From: Frigoribacterium sp. Leaf415
Lineage (GTDB): Bacteria; Actinomycetota; Actinomycetes; Actinomycetales; Microbacteriaceae
DNA: 64,000 nucleotides
Assembly: GCF_001424645.1 (NCBI RefSeq)
Contig: NZ_LMQR01000001.1
Span: 985,301-1,049,300 of the forward strand
Direction: 5' to 3'
The notes beneath the pieces were generated by a model. The model did no database searches and was not told the DNA's origin. It saw only the letters and a list, made by a program, of their open reading frames with translations. Of the stretch, positions 42,704 through 52,536 are shown piece by piece. Each line of letters begins with the position of its first letter. Within the stretch, counting starts at the first letter, position 1. The translations under genes were made by a program, and so were the position numbers.

Positions 42704-44197
42704 TCAGATGCCGAGCTTGGACGAGAAGTCCCCGCCCTCGAGACGCTCCTTGACGGCGACCAGGAAGCGCGCGGCGTCGGCACCGTCGACGATGCGGTGG
42801 TCGTACGACAGGGCCAGGTAGACCATCGACCGGATCGCGATGGACTCGGATCCGTCGGCCTTGATGACCACCGGTCGCTTGACGACGATGCCGGTGCCGA
42901 GGATGGCGACCTGCGGCAGGAAGACCACCGGGGTGTCGAACAGCGCACCGCGCGAACCCGTGTTCGTGACGGTGAACGTGCCGCCGGCCAGCTCGTCGGG
43001 CTTCAGCTTGTTGTCCCGCGTGCGCTGTGCCAGGTCGGCGATCTGACCGGCGATGCCCGCGAGGTCGAGGTCGGAGGCGTTCTTGATGACCGGCGTCAGC
43101 AGGCCGCGCTCGGTGTCGACCGCCATGGCCACGTGCTCGTGGTCGGGGTAGACGATCGAGTCGCCGTCGACGGTCGCGTTCAGCTTTGGGTGCGCCTTGA
43201 GTGCCTCGGCGGCCGCCAGGGTGAAGAAGGGCAGGAAGGACAGCTTGTTGCCGGTCTTCTCGAGGAAGGCACCCTTGTTCGCGTCGCGGAACGCCGCGAC
43301 CTTGGTGACGTCGACCTCGACCACGCTGGTGAGCTGGGCCATGGCCTGCATCGACTGGACCGCGCGCTCGGCGACGACCTTGCGGAGGCGCGACATCGGG
43401 ACGGTCGTGCCCCGCAGCGGCGAGACCTCGATCGGAGCGGGACCGGTGGAGGCCGGTGCCGAGGTGGTCGAGGACGCGGCGGTCTCGGCGGCTTCGGCGG
43501 CGGCGAGGACGTCCTCCTTGCGGATGCGACCCCCGACACCACTGCCCGTCAGGGTCGAGATGTCGACGCCCTTCTCGTTCGCCAGCTTGCGGACGAGCGG
43601 GGTGACGTAGCCGACCGGCGCCCCGCTGCTCGGGGCCGGGGTGGCGGGTGCCGACGTCTCGGACGAGCCCGTGGCAGGCGACGGGGTCGGTGCCGACGGG
43701 GCGGGCTGCTCGCTGCTGGGCTGGGTGGCCTCGGGCTGCGAGGCGGCGGGCTGCTGGCTGGCGGCGTCCTGCCGAGCCGCAGGAGCCGGGTCCACGGCGG
43801 GGGCGGGCTCGGGCGCGCTGGCCGCGGAGTCCTCGCCCGGGGCGGGTGCGGCGGACGAGGCGACCTCGGGCTCTTCGGCCTCTGCTTCGGCGGGTGCCGC
43901 GGGTGCCTGCTCGGGCTCTGCAGCGGCTTCGGGCTCGTCCGCGGGCGCCTCGGAGGCACTGCCGTCACCGATGCGGACCAGGGCGGTGCCGACCTCGACG
44001 GTCTCGTCCTCGGCGACGAGGATCTCTTCGATCACACCGGCGACGGGCGAAGGGATCTCGGTGTCGACCTTGTCGGTCGAGACCTCGAGCAGCGGCTCGT
44101 CGACCTCGACGCGGTCACCGACGTTCTTCAACCAGCGGGTGACCGTACCCTCGGTGACACTCTCACCGAGTGCCGGGAGGTTGACGGATTCGCTCAT
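42704..44197 (-). CDS. sucB: Dihydrolipoamide acyltransferase (E2) of 2-oxoacid dehydrogenase
   Basis: A 497-residue E2 core. The single lipoyl domain (about 1-78) has the lipoylated Lys in [13 protein letters not shown]. About 130 residues of Ala/Pro/Glu linker follow, then the E3-binding domain ([33 protein letters not shown]), a second linker and the catalytic domain with [16 protein letters not shown] (His and Asp). Many actinobacterial homologues have two lipoyl domains; this one has one. It serves the 2-oxoglutarate and possibly pyruvate dehydrogenase complexes with LpdA, whose gene lies upstream in the same orientation. lipB/lipA are not nearby. Confidence 0.92.
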   Translation of the reverse strand: MSESVNLPALGESVTEGTVTRWLKNVGDRVEVDEPLLEVSTDKVDTEIPSPVAGVIEEILVAEDETVEVGTALVRIGDGSASEAPADEPEAAAEPEQAPAAPAEAEAEEPEVASSAAPAPGEDSAASAPEPAPAVDPAPAARQDAASQQPAASQPEATQPSSEQPAPSAPTPSPATGSSETSAPATPAPSSGAPVGYVTPLVRKLANEKGVDISTLTGSGVGGRIRKEDVLAAAEAAETAASSTTSAPASTGPAPIEVSPLRGTTVPMSRLRKVVAERAVQSMQAMAQLTSVVEVDVTKVAAFRDANKGAFLEKTGNKLSFLPFFTLAAAEALKAHPKLNATVDGDSIVYPDHEHVAMAVDTERGLLTPVIKNASDLDLAGIAGQIADLAQRTRDNKLKPDELAGGTFTVTNTGSRGALFDTPVVFLPQVAILGTGIVVKRPVVIKADGSESIAIRSMVYLALSYDHRIVDGADAARFLVAVKERLEGGDFSSKLGI

Positions 44198-44288
44198 CTG
44201 TGGGGCTCCTTTGACGACATTTGTGTGTCTGTGTTTGCTGTGGTGGTGATGCGGGCCCCTGCTTCGCAGGAGCGATGGTGCTCGGGAT

Positions 44289-45662
44289 CTACATCGCGTG
44301 GAGCGGCTTGCCCGCGAGGGCCAGCATGGCTTCTCCGAGGGCTTCGTTCTGGGTGGGGTGCGCGTGGATCAGGGGGGCGACGTCCTCCGGGTAGGCCTCC
44401 CAGTTGACGGCGAGCTGCGCCTCACCGATCAGCTCTCCGACGCGGGCGCCGATCATGTGCACGCCGACGACGGGGCCGTCGACCACGCGGACGACCTTGA
44501 CCGAGCCGCTCGTGCCGATGATGTGGCTCTTGCCGTTGCCCGCGAGGTTGTAGTCGTAGCTGATGACCTTGTCGGCACCGTACTGGTCGGCGGCCTTGAC
44601 CTCGGTCAGGCCGACCGACGCGACCTCGGGGTCGGAGTAGGTGACCTTGGGGATGTTCACGTCGGAGATCACCTGCGGCTTGAGGCCCGCGATCTCTTCG
44701 GCGACGAAGATGCCGTGCTGGAAGCTGCGGTGGGCGAGCTGCAGGCCGGGCACGATGTCGCCGAGGGCGTAGACGCCGGGGACGTTGGTCGCGAGGCGTT
44801 CGTTCGTCAGGACGAAACCGCGGTCCATCGTGATGCCGACCTCTTCGTAGCCGAGACCGGCGGTCGAGGGGCCGCGGCCGACGGCGACGAGCATGAGGTC
44901 GGCCTCGAACGTCTTGCCGTCCTCGAGGGTGACGACGACGCCGTCGTCGTTCTGCTCGACTCCCTGGAACCGAACGCCCAGCGAGAAGGCGATGCCGCGC
45001 TTGCGGAAGGCGCGCTCGAACTGCTTCGAGATCGACTCCTCCTCGTTGGGGACGAGGTGGGGCAGGGCCTCGACGATGGTCACGTCGACGCCGAAGCTCT
45101 TCCAGACGCTGGCGAACTCGACGCCGATGACACCGCCGCCGAGGATGACGACCTTGTTCGGTACGTGGTCGAGCGCGAGGGCGTGCTCGCTCGTGATGAC
45201 CTTGCCGCCGATCTCGAGACCGGGGAGGCTGCGCGAGTACGAGCCGGTGGCGAGCACGACGTTCTTGGCCTTCAGGGTGGTCTCGCCGACCTGGACGGTC
45301 GACGGCGAGGTCAGCTTGCCTTCGCCCTCGACGGTCGTGATGCCACGAGCCTTGACGAGTCCTTGGAGACCCTTGTACTTGCTCGCGACGATGCCCTCGC
45401 GGTACGAGGTCACGGCGGCGATGTCGATGCCGTGGAAGTCGGTGTTGACGCCGTACTTGGCGGACTCGCGCGACACGTCGGCCACCTCGGCCGAGTGGAG
45501 CAACGCCTTGGTGGGGATGCAGCCACGGTGGAGGCAGGTGCCCCCGACCTTGTCCTTCTCGACGAGCGCGACGCTCAGGCCCAACTCGCTCGCTCGGAGC
45601 GCCGCGGCGTATCCGCCGCTCCCGCCACCGAGCACCACCAGGTCAAAATTCTGTTCCGACAC
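44289..45662 (-). CDS. lpdA: Dihydrolipoyl dehydrogenase (E3)
   Basis: A 457-residue FAD enzyme reoxidising dihydrolipoamide with NAD+. It has FAD motif [16 protein letters not shown], redox disulfide [19 protein letters not shown] motif [15 protein letters not shown], and the C-terminal acid/base pair in [13 protein letters not shown]. It lies between pepA and sucB in a three-gene leftward run. The 174-base upstream gap (45663-45836) contains no gene and no clear promoter that I can name. Confidence 0.95.
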   Translation of the reverse strand: MSEQNFDLVVLGGGSGGYAAALRASELGLSVALVEKDKVGGTCLHRGCIPTKALLHSAEVADVSRESAKYGVNTDFHGIDIAAVTSYREGIVASKYKGLQGLVKARGITTVEGEGKLTSPSTVQVGETTLKAKNVVLATGSYSRSLPGLEIGGKVITSEHALALDHVPNKVVILGGGVIGVEFASVWKSFGVDVTIVEALPHLVPNEEESISKQFERAFRKRGIAFSLGVRFQGVEQNDDGVVVTLEDGKTFEADLMLVAVGRGPSTAGLGYEEVGITMDRGFVLTNERLATNVPGVYALGDIVPGLQLAHRSFQHGIFVAEEIAGLKPQVISDVNIPKVTYSDPEVASVGLTEVKAADQYGADKVISYDYNLAGNGKSHIIGTSGSVKVVRVVDGPVVGVHMIGARVGELIGEAQLAVNWEAYPEDVAPLIHAHPTQNEALGEAMLALAGKPLHAM

Positions 45663-45836
45663 CCAGCAACTCCCTCGTGCGTCCGCGGTGCCCCGACGCC
45701 GAGGCGGGGCCGTCGCGGTGGCGACGACGCCCGTCCCCGTACCGATCGCATCGTTCGGCGGCGTCGTCGTGACGCACGTCGGCGGATGCCCTCGGGGGAC
45801 CGATCTCAGCGGGTTTCTCCCGCCCCCACGACCTTA

Positions 45837-47315
45837 CTACGCAGCGGAAAACTTGTCGGCCAGCTCGATCAGGGTGCGGACGGTCACGCCCGTCGAGCCC
45901 TTGGCCGTGTAGCCGTAACCGCCGCCCTTGTTGTTCGACGGCCCCGCGATGTCGAGGTGCGCCCAGGGGATCGGCGTCGACGTGCCCTCGCGCGATCCGA
46001 CGAACTCGTTCAGGAACACGCCGGCCAGCAGCATGCCGGCCGCCGTGTTGCCCGGGGTCGCGTTCACGAGGTCGGCCACGTCGGAGTTCAGGCGCGCGCG
46101 CAGTTCGGCGGCCAGCGGCATGCGCCAGAACGTCTCGCCCGTCGTGTCGGCGAGCGACACGATCTCGGACGCGAGGTCGTCGTTGCCCATGACGCCGACG
46201 TAGCGCATGCCCAGGGCGACGACCTGGGCGCCCGTGAGGGTGGCCACGTCGACGATGGCGTCGGGTTGCTCGTCGCTCGCCGCGACCAGGCCGTCCGCCA
46301 TGACCAGTCGGCCCTCGGCGTCGGTGTTCGTCACCTCGACGGTGGTGCCGCCCTTGATGGTGAGGACGTCGTCGGGTCGGATCGCCGTGCCGCTCGGCAT
46401 GTTCTCGGCGATGCAGAGCCACGCGGTCAGTCGCACGGGCAGCCGGAGCTTCGCCACGGCCACCGTCACGGCGAGGACCGTCGCGGCCCCCGTCATGTCG
46501 TCCTTCATGCCGAGCATGCTGGCGGCGGGCTTGAGGGACAGCCCACCCGTGTCGTACGTGATGCCCTTGCCGACCAGGGCGAGGTGCTTCGCGGCTCCGG
46601 TGGGGGAGTACTCGACCTTCACCAGCCGGGGTCCGCGACTCGACCCCTGGCCGACGCCGAGGATGCCTCCGTACCCGCCGTCGCGGAGACCGTCCTCGTC
46701 GAGGACGGTGACCGAGAGGGCGTCGTCCGCGGCATGCGCCACGGCGAAGTCGGCGAGTGCCTGGGGGTACATCTGCTGAGGGGGAGTCGTGGCCAGGTCG
46801 CGGACGGTGTGCACGGCCTCGGCCACCACGGCCGCGCGCTCGAGGACGGAGTCCTGCACGTCGGTCGACGTCGCCAGGGCGATGTCGCGGGCGTGTCGAC
46901 GGGTGTCGGATGCCGAGGAGTGGCGGAAGGCGTCGAACTCGTACGAGGCGATCGCGGCGCCCTCGAGGGCGGCCAGCGCGTCGGCGGCGTCGCCCACGGG
47001 CAGAGCCAGGACGACCCGGTCGACGGCGGTGAGCTGACGGACGGCCGAGCCCGCGGCGTAGCGGAGGCTCTCGGCCGTGACGGAGTCGCCCAGGCCGACC
47101 AGGGCCACGATCGAGGCGGTGACGCCGGACACGGGGACCTTGACGAGTTCGTCCCGGGCGCCGGTCACCCCCAGGGCGGCGAACGACTCCGCGAGTCCCG
47201 GGACCTCGAGGGTCGGCTCGGGGCCGTCGGCCCCCTTCACGACGCCGACGACGAGGACGTCGGCCTCGGCGGCGATCGGATCGGACGGCAGGACGGAGAG
47301 CGTGGCGACGGTCAT
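45837..47315 (-). CDS. pepA: Leucyl aminopeptidase (M17)
   Basis: A 492-residue M17 metallopeptidase with an N-terminal macro-like domain and a C-terminal catalytic domain. Metal and catalytic blocks: LVGKGITYDTGGLSLKP (Lys, Asp), MKDDMTGAATVL (Asp), and NTDAEGRLVMADGL (the family signature with Asp and Glu). It removes N-terminal amino acids from peptides in the cytosol. TACGAT lies six bases before the ATG (leaderless). Divergent from the PAC2 gene. Confidence 0.95.
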   Translation of the reverse strand: MTVATLSVLPSDPIAAEADVLVVGVVKGADGPEPTLEVPGLAESFAALGVTGARDELVKVPVSGVTASIVALVGLGDSVTAESLRYAAGSAVRQLTAVDRVVLALPVGDAADALAALEGAAIASYEFDAFRHSSASDTRRHARDIALATSTDVQDSVLERAAVVAEAVHTVRDLATTPPQQMYPQALADFAVAHAADDALSVTVLDEDGLRDGGYGGILGVGQGSSRGPRLVKVEYSPTGAAKHLALVGKGITYDTGGLSLKPAASMLGMKDDMTGAATVLAVTVAVAKLRLPVRLTAWLCIAENMPSGTAIRPDDVLTIKGGTTVEVTNTDAEGRLVMADGLVAASDEQPDAIVDVATLTGAQVVALGMRYVGVMGNDDLASEIVSLADTTGETFWRMPLAAELRARLNSDVADLVNATPGNTAAGMLLAGVFLNEFVGSREGTSTPIPWAHLDIAGPSNNKGGGYGYTAKGSTGVTVRTLIELADKFSAA

Positions 47316-47401
47316 CGGCCCATCGTATCGACCGTGGTGTTCGCTCTCGGCACGTGGCCGTGGGCCCCTCCCGTCGACGCCCGGTGCCTAGCATGGAGAC
47401 C

Positions 47402-48328
47402 ATGCACGACCCCGCAGCTCTCTACGACATCACCCCCGACGCCGACGACGTACCCGAAGGCCTGCCGCTCGTCGCCGGCCTGACCGGGTTCGCCGACGCG
47501 GGCTCGGCGGTGAGCCAGCTGGCGGAGTACGTCCTCGACACCCTCGACCACACCCTCGTGGCGACCTTCGACGCCGACGAGCTCCTCGACTACCGGGCCC
47601 GTCGCCCGACCTTCACCTTCGACCAGGACCACATCTCCGAGATCGAGCCCTCGACCCTGTCGCTGTACCTCGTCCACGACGACCTCGGTCAACGGTTCCT
47701 CCTCCTGGCCGGGTTCGAACCCGACTTCCAGTGGCAGCGCTTCACCGCGGCCGTCGTGCAACTCGTCGAGCGCTACCGCGTCTCGACCACGACCTGGGTG
47801 CACGCCATCCCGATGCCCGTGCCCCACACCCGTCCGATCGGGGTCACGGTCAGCGGCAACCGCTCCGACCTGGTCGAGGCCATGTCCGTGTGGAAACCCG
47901 TCACCCAGGCGCCCGCCAACGCCTTGCACCTCGTCGAGCACCGCCTCGGCGAGACGGGGCACCCCACGGCGGGCTTCGTCCTGCTCGTGCCTCACTACCT
48001 GGCCGACACCGAGTTCCCCGACGCGGCCGTGGCGGCGCTGTCGAGCATCAGCGCCGCGACGGGGCTGATCTTCCCGACCGACCGCCTCCGCGAAGAGGGT
48101 CGCGACTTCATGGTCAAGGTCGACGAGCAGGTCGCCGGCAACCACGAGCTGTCCCGGTTGGTCGCCACGCTCGAGGAGCGTCACGACACCTACATGCAGG
48201 GCAACCCGCTGCCCTCCCCGCTGACCGACCAGGACGGCCAGGTGCCCTCGGCCGACGCCCTGGCGGCCGAACTCGAGAAGTTCCTCGCCACCCGGCGGGT
48301 GGACGGCGAGGGCGACGACCGCTCCTGA
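47402..48328 (+). CDS. PAC2-family protein
   Basis: A 308-residue protein of the PAC2 (proteasome-assembly-chaperone-2-like) family, with VAGLTGFADAGSAVSQLAEYV at the N-terminus, HAIPMPVPHTRP in the middle and a charged C-terminal helix. No proteasome genes are in the window and most Microbacteriaceae lack a proteasome, so assembly is unlikely to be the role; function unknown. ATG 47402 is seven bases after TAGCAT (leaderless). An in-frame ATG at 47393 lies within or next to that -10 and is less likely. Confidence 0.86.
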   Translation: MHDPAALYDITPDADDVPEGLPLVAGLTGFADAGSAVSQLAEYVLDTLDHTLVATFDADELLDYRARRPTFTFDQDHISEIEPSTLSLYLVHDDLGQRFLLLAGFEPDFQWQRFTAAVVQLVERYRVSTTTWVHAIPMPVPHTRPIGVTVSGNRSDLVEAMSVWKPVTQAPANALHLVEHRLGETGHPTAGFVLLVPHYLADTEFPDAAVAALSSISAATGLIFPTDRLREEGRDFMVKVDEQVAGNHELSRLVATLEERHDTYMQGNPLPSPLTDQDGQVPSADALAAELEKFLATRRVDGEGDDRS

Positions 48329-48334
48329 CCGGCA

Positions 48335-48380
48335 CCGCGCCTCCCGGGTCCGTTCCGACCCGGGAGCGCAGGAGGCGCGG
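48335..48380. terminator. Hairpin after the PAC2 gene, with dispersed motif
   Basis: Core arms CTCCCGGGTC (48341-48350) and GACCCGGGAG (48357-48366) with a 6-base loop. Flanks CCGCGC.. and an exact AGGAGGCGCG (48370-48379) extend the symmetry imperfectly. Confidence 0.75.
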
Positions 48381-48416
48381 GCCGGCGGCCAGCCCACGGT
48401 CGGCTAGGGTCGCGGG

Positions 48417-49772
48417 GTGAACTCCGCACGCGCCTGGCTCGTCTGGGGAGCCGCCGTCTTCGCCTACGTCGTCGCCGTCCTGCAGCGGTCGTCACTCGGC
48501 GTCTCGGGCGTCGAGGCGCAGCACCTCTTCGGCGTCTCGGCCTCCACCCTGTCGACCCTGGCCGTCGTGCAGCTCGTCGTCTACGCGGGGCTGCAGATCC
48601 CGGTCGGCGTCCTGCTCGACCGGGTGGGACCCAAGAGGCTCATCGTCGCCGGAGCCGTCCTGCTGGCCGCGGGCCAGCTCGTCGTGGCGCTCTCGCCGCC
48701 GACCATCGGCGTGGCCGTCGTGGGCCGTGTTCTCGTCGGTGCCGGCGACGCGATGACCTTCATCTCGGTGATCCGCCTGCTGCCCTCGTGGTTCCGGGGC
48801 CCGATCCTGCCGCAGGTGTCCCAGTGGACCGGCAACGTCGGACAGCTCGGCCAGGTGCTGTCGGCCGTGCCCCTGTCGATCGTCCTGCACGGGGCGGGGT
48901 GGGGCCCGGCCTTCCTCAGCGCGGCATCCCTCTCGGTCGTCGCTGCCGTGGTCGTGCTGCTGGTCGTGAAGGAGTCGCCGACCGGACGCGTCCGCTCCGA
49001 GGCGGTCGTCAGCTGGGCCGACGCGGGCCGACAGCTGGGGCAGAGCGTCCGTCGTCCGGGGACCCGGCTCGGGTTCTGGTCGCACTTCGTGACGCAGTCG
49101 TCGGGCACGGTCTTCAGCCTCCTGTGGGGCGTTCCTCTGCTGGTCGGCGGTCTCGGCTTCTCGACCGGGGAGGCCTCCGGCATGCTCTCGCTGCTCGTGC
49201 TGTCGGGCGTCGTCGCGGGGCCCGTCCTCGGGGTGCTGGTCGCCCGGTACCCGATGAGACGTTCCAACCTCGTCCTCGGGATCGTCACGGTGCTCGCCGT
49301 CGTCTGGACGACGTTGCTGGCGTGGCCCGGGACGCCACCTCACTGGCTCGCCTACGTGCTCGTCGTCGTGCTGGGCGTGGGCGGGCCGGGCTCCCTGATC
49401 GGCTTCGACTTCGCGCGGACGTTCAACCCGCTCCGGAGTCTCGGCGTCGCCAACGGCGTGGTCAACGTGGGCGGCTTCCTGGCGAGCTTCGTCATGATGT
49501 TCCTCATCGGCGTCGTCCTCGACCGACTCGACGCGGCCCGCATCGCCTCGGGTCAACCGAGCGACCTCTTCGCCTTCGAGTCGTTCCGCATCGCGCTGCT
49601 CGTCCAGTACGTGGTGGTCGGCGGCGGCGTGGTGGCCTTGCTCGTCGAGCGCCGCCGCACCCGTCGGGGCCTGCGCCTCGAGGAAGGAATAGAGGTGGCG
49701 CCCCTCTGGGTTGCCCTCAACAGGAGATGGCAGGCCGCGCGCAACCGGCCCCGACGGGGGCCGAACGCCTGA
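48417..49772 (+). CDS. Major facilitator superfamily transporter
   Basis: A 451-residue MFS permease with about 12 membrane helices. The family loop between helices 2 and 3 is present as GVLLDRVGPKRLI, and helix 4 has GRVLVGAGDAMTFISVIRLLP. Helix 1 (AAVFAYVVAVLQRSSLGV) resembles nitrate/sugar-acid type MFS proteins. Substrate unknown. It starts with GTG 48417, six bases after TAGGGT (leaderless). The C-terminal tail is basic and cytoplasmic. Confidence 0.9.
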   Translation: MNSARAWLVWGAAVFAYVVAVLQRSSLGVSGVEAQHLFGVSASTLSTLAVVQLVVYAGLQIPVGVLLDRVGPKRLIVAGAVLLAAGQLVVALSPPTIGVAVVGRVLVGAGDAMTFISVIRLLPSWFRGPILPQVSQWTGNVGQLGQVLSAVPLSIVLHGAGWGPAFLSAASLSVVAAVVVLLVVKESPTGRVRSEAVVSWADAGRQLGQSVRRPGTRLGFWSHFVTQSSGTVFSLLWGVPLLVGGLGFSTGEASGMLSLLVLSGVVAGPVLGVLVARYPMRRSNLVLGIVTVLAVVWTTLLAWPGTPPHWLAYVLVVVLGVGGPGSLIGFDFARTFNPLRSLGVANGVVNVGGFLASFVMMFLIGVVLDRLDAARIASGQPSDLFAFESFRIALLVQYVVVGGGVVALLVERRRTRRGLRLEEGIEVAPLWVALNRRWQAARNRPRRGPNA

Positions 49773-50012
49773 CGTCGCCCGTGTCGCCCGGCACCGGCCG
49801 GACGTGCAATAATGGGATACGGACCCGTTCATGTCCATCGATCGAGTTCACGAGTCGGCACAGTCGGCGCGCTTTCGATCGAGGACTTGACATGGGTCCT
49901 AGTACTGCCCGAATTCGGCCGACGCCCAGTGCCGGTCGACGTCCCCACCGGCGCACGTGAACGCGACGATCGCGTCCGGTCCGGAACGTACCGAGAACTG
50001 AAAGGTGTTCGC
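49773..50012 (+). promoter_or_regulatory. sigA upstream region
   Basis: A 240-base gap before sigA with AT-rich islands unusual for this sequence: CAATAATGGGATAC near 49807-49820, and TTGACA at 49887-49892, a perfect -35 hexamer without a good -10 at 17 bases. A GAAAGG ribosome site lies 10-15 bases before the ATG. More than one promoter is likely, but I cannot assign sigma factors. Confidence 0.45.
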
Positions 50013-51272
50013 ATGGCTACACGCAGCAAAGCGACCGCGGCCCCCGACGAGGCCGTGACCGACGACACGTCCGTCGAGCCCGAGACCACGGCTCCCGCCG
50101 CCAAGAAGGCTCCGGTCAAGCGGGCTCCCGCCAAGAAGGCGGCGACGAAGGCTCCGGCCAAGACCGCAGCCGCCAAGAAGGCCGCCGCGGCCGAATCCGC
50201 CGACGACGAGGTCGACGCCGAGGCCGCCGTCGACCCGGCTGCCTCCGACGACGCCGACGGCGAGGGCACGAAGCCCGTCCCCGAGATCCTCCCGACCGGT
50301 GCGCTCGTCATCTCGCAGGACGACGACGACGAGATGCCCGTCTACTCGACGACCATCACCGGCGCGACGGCCGACCCCGTCAAGGACTACCTGAAGCAGA
50401 TCGGCAAGGTCGCCCTGCTGAACGCGGCCGAAGAGGTCGAGCTCGCGATGCGCATCGAGGCGGGCCTCTTCGCGGACGACAAGCTCGCCAACAGCACCGG
50501 CCTGAGCCGCGAGCTCGAGCGCGAGCTGCGCTGGGTGTCCCGCGACGGTCAACGGGCCAAGAGCCACCTGCTCGGTGCCAACCTCCGACTCGTGGTCAGC
50601 CTCGCCAAGCGCTACACCGGCCGTGGCATGCAGTTCCTCGACCTGATCCAAGAGGGTAACCTGGGTCTGATCCGTGCCGTCGAGAAGTTCGACTACACCA
50701 AGGGCTTCAAGTTCTCCACGTACGCCACCTGGTGGATCCGCCAGGCCATCACGCGTGCCATGGCCGACCAGGCCCGCACGATCCGCATCCCGGTGCACAT
50801 GGTCGAGGTCATCAACAAGCTCGCCCGCGTCCAGCGCCAGATGCTGCAAGACCTGGGACGCGAGCCCACGCCCGAAGAGCTCTCCCGTGAACTGGACATG
50901 ACGCCCGAGAAGGTCGTCGAGGTCCAGAAGTACGGTCGCGAGCCCATCTCGCTCCACACGCCTCTGGGTGAAGACGGCGACAGCGAGTTCGGTGACCTCA
51001 TCGAGGACACCGAGGCCGTGGTGCCCGCCGACGCCGTCGGATTCACGATGCTGCAGAAGCAGCTCGAGTCGCTGCTCGACAGCCTGTCCGAGCGTGAAGC
51101 CGGCGTCATCCGCATGCGCTTCGGCCTGGGCGACGGCATGCCGAAGACCCTCGACCAGATCGGTGACACGTTCGGCGTGACGCGCGAGCGCATCCGCCAG
51201 ATCGAGTCCAAGACGATGGCGAAACTCCGCCACCCGTCGCGTTCGCAGTCGCTCCGCGACTACCTCGAGTAG
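50013..51272 (+). CDS. sigA: Primary RNA polymerase sigma factor
   Basis: A 419-residue sigma-70 group 1 factor. A Lys/Ala-rich N-terminal region with repeated KKAP-type units (about 25-65) and an acidic stretch replace region 1.1. Region 1.2 is [16 protein letters not shown], region 2 contains [35 protein letters not shown] and [18 protein letters not shown], region 3 REPTPEELS, and region 4 the helix-turn-helix [23 protein letters not shown] 50013 is supported by GAAAGG and by family N-termini; the frame is open 67 codons further upstream. The many TANNNT hexamers in the window are its expected targets. Confidence 0.96.
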   Translation: MATRSKATAAPDEAVTDDTSVEPETTAPAAKKAPVKRAPAKKAATKAPAKTAAAKKAAAAESADDEVDAEAAVDPAASDDADGEGTKPVPEILPTGALVISQDDDDEMPVYSTTITGATADPVKDYLKQIGKVALLNAAEEVELAMRIEAGLFADDKLANSTGLSRELERELRWVSRDGQRAKSHLLGANLRLVVSLAKRYTGRGMQFLDLIQEGNLGLIRAVEKFDYTKGFKFSTYATWWIRQAITRAMADQARTIRIPVHMVEVINKLARVQRQMLQDLGREPTPEELSRELDMTPEKVVEVQKYGREPISLHTPLGEDGDSEFGDLIEDTEAVVPADAVGFTMLQKQLESLLDSLSEREAGVIRMRFGLGDGMPKTLDQIGDTFGVTRERIRQIESKTMAKLRHPSRSQSLRDYLE

Positions 51273-51276
51273 GCCC

Positions 51277-52536
51277 GTGCGTTACCTGGTCCCCGTGCTG
51301 GCCGGCCGACTCGTCCGGGCGGTCGCCCGGTTGCGGGGCGGCGGGTCCGCGTACCCGGGGCAGACCGTCCTGAAGCTCGCGCCCGATTTCCTCACGCACG
51401 TCTCGTCGCAGTTCGAGCGCGGCGTCGTGTTCGTGCTCGGATCGAACGGCAAGTCGACGACGACGATGATGCTGACCGAGACGCTCCGGGCCCACGGGCT
51501 CAAGGTGTTCACGAACCCGACGGGTGCCAACCTGCCTCAGGGCATCGCGTCGGCCTTCCTCCGCGAGGTGACGCCGTTCGGTCGTGTCCGCGACGACATC
51601 GGCGTGATCGAGGTCGACGAGGCGTTCGCCGTCGAGCTGACGAAGTCCCTGCACCCCTCGACGGTGCTGATGCTCAACGTGCAGGTCGATCAGCTGTACC
51701 GGTTCTTCGAGACCGAGCGGGTCGGCACGATGATGACCGACACGGCTGCCGTGGCCACCGCCGCGGTCGTGACGAACCGCGACGACCAGCACCTGGGCCC
51801 GTACCAGGCCGTCGGTCGCCAGACGGTGACCCGTTTCGGTGCCTCACCCGAGGTCGTCTCCGCGTCACCCAACGGCCTCCAGAACGCCAACGACTTCAGC
51901 CGTGAGGCCGACACCTCGCTGACCGCCGAGACCGAGGTGACCGCTCTCACGGGCACGGGCGCCACCATCACCGTCTCCGGCGCCCCGATCGACGTCCGGC
52001 TGCCGGCGCGTGGTCTGCACTACGCCGTGGACGCCGCGGCGGCCCTCCAGACGGCTTCGATCGTCCTGGGGCACCCGGTCGACCCGACTGCCGTCCAGCG
52101 GGCCTTCGAGAGCATGAAGCCGGCCTACGGTCGCGGTGAGCGCATGTCCCTCGGCGCCGACGAGGCCGAGTTCATCATGTTCAAGAACGCGGCGAGCCTC
52201 CAGATGAACCTCGACGCACTCCCGCAGGGCGTCGAGCAGGTCATGTTGGCGATCGACGAGGGCACGCCCGACATCTCGTGGATCTACGACATCGACTTCT
52301 CGCGCCTCGACCACGTCGACGTCCTCGCGGGGGCGAAGGCATGGCAGTTGGCCTTGCGGCTCGAGCACGAGGGCATCCCCGTCCACGTGATCGAAGAGGA
52401 CATCTCGAAGGCCATCCGCCTGATGCGGGCACTCCCGTCCCCGAGCGACAACACGAAGCACTTCGTGACGAACTACGAGCAGATGATGCTGGCCCGCCGC
52501 ATCCTCGGCCACCCCGACCTGGAGAAGACCGCGTGA
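51277..52536 (+). CDS. murT: MurT-like Mur ligase, lacking the zinc ribbon
   Basis: A 419-residue Mur-ligase-family protein in the usual sigA-linked murT position. It has ATP-binding GSNGKSTTT (about 56-64), the PTGANLPQGIASAFL block, VVTNRDDQHLGPYQ, and the C-terminal DUF1727 domain (FIMFKNAASLQMNLDAL; ISWIYDIDFSRLD). MurT normally carries a four-Cys zinc ribbon within the ATPase domain; this protein contains no cysteine at all. MurT activates the alpha-carboxyl of D-Glu in lipid II with ATP so that GatD can deliver ammonia. That activation could remain, but the partner GatD here is inactive (next entry). GTG start, four bases after the sigA stop; coupled to the next gene by a GTGA overlap. 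Confidence 0.85.
   Translation: MRYLVPVLAGRLVRAVARLRGGGSAYPGQTVLKLAPDFLTHVSSQFERGVVFVLGSNGKSTTTMMLTETLRAHGLKVFTNPTGANLPQGIASAFLREVTPFGRVRDDIGVIEVDEAFAVELTKSLHPSTVLMLNVQVDQLYRFFETERVGTMMTDTAAVATAAVVTNRDDQHLGPYQAVGRQTVTRFGASPEVVSASPNGLQNANDFSREADTSLTAETEVTALTGTGATITVSGAPIDVRLPARGLHYAVDAAAALQTASIVLGHPVDPTAVQRAFESMKPAYGRGERMSLGADEAEFIMFKNAASLQMNLDALPQGVEQVMLAIDEGTPDISWIYDIDFSRLDHVDVLAGAKAWQLALRLEHEGIPVHVIEEDISKAIRLMRALPSPSDNTKHFVTNYEQMMLARRILGHPDLEKTA

Noticed and set aside
44298..47483. 1061-codon plus-strand frame opposite lpdA and pepA
   Set aside because: It is a shadow of two clear enzymes and has no recognisable motif.
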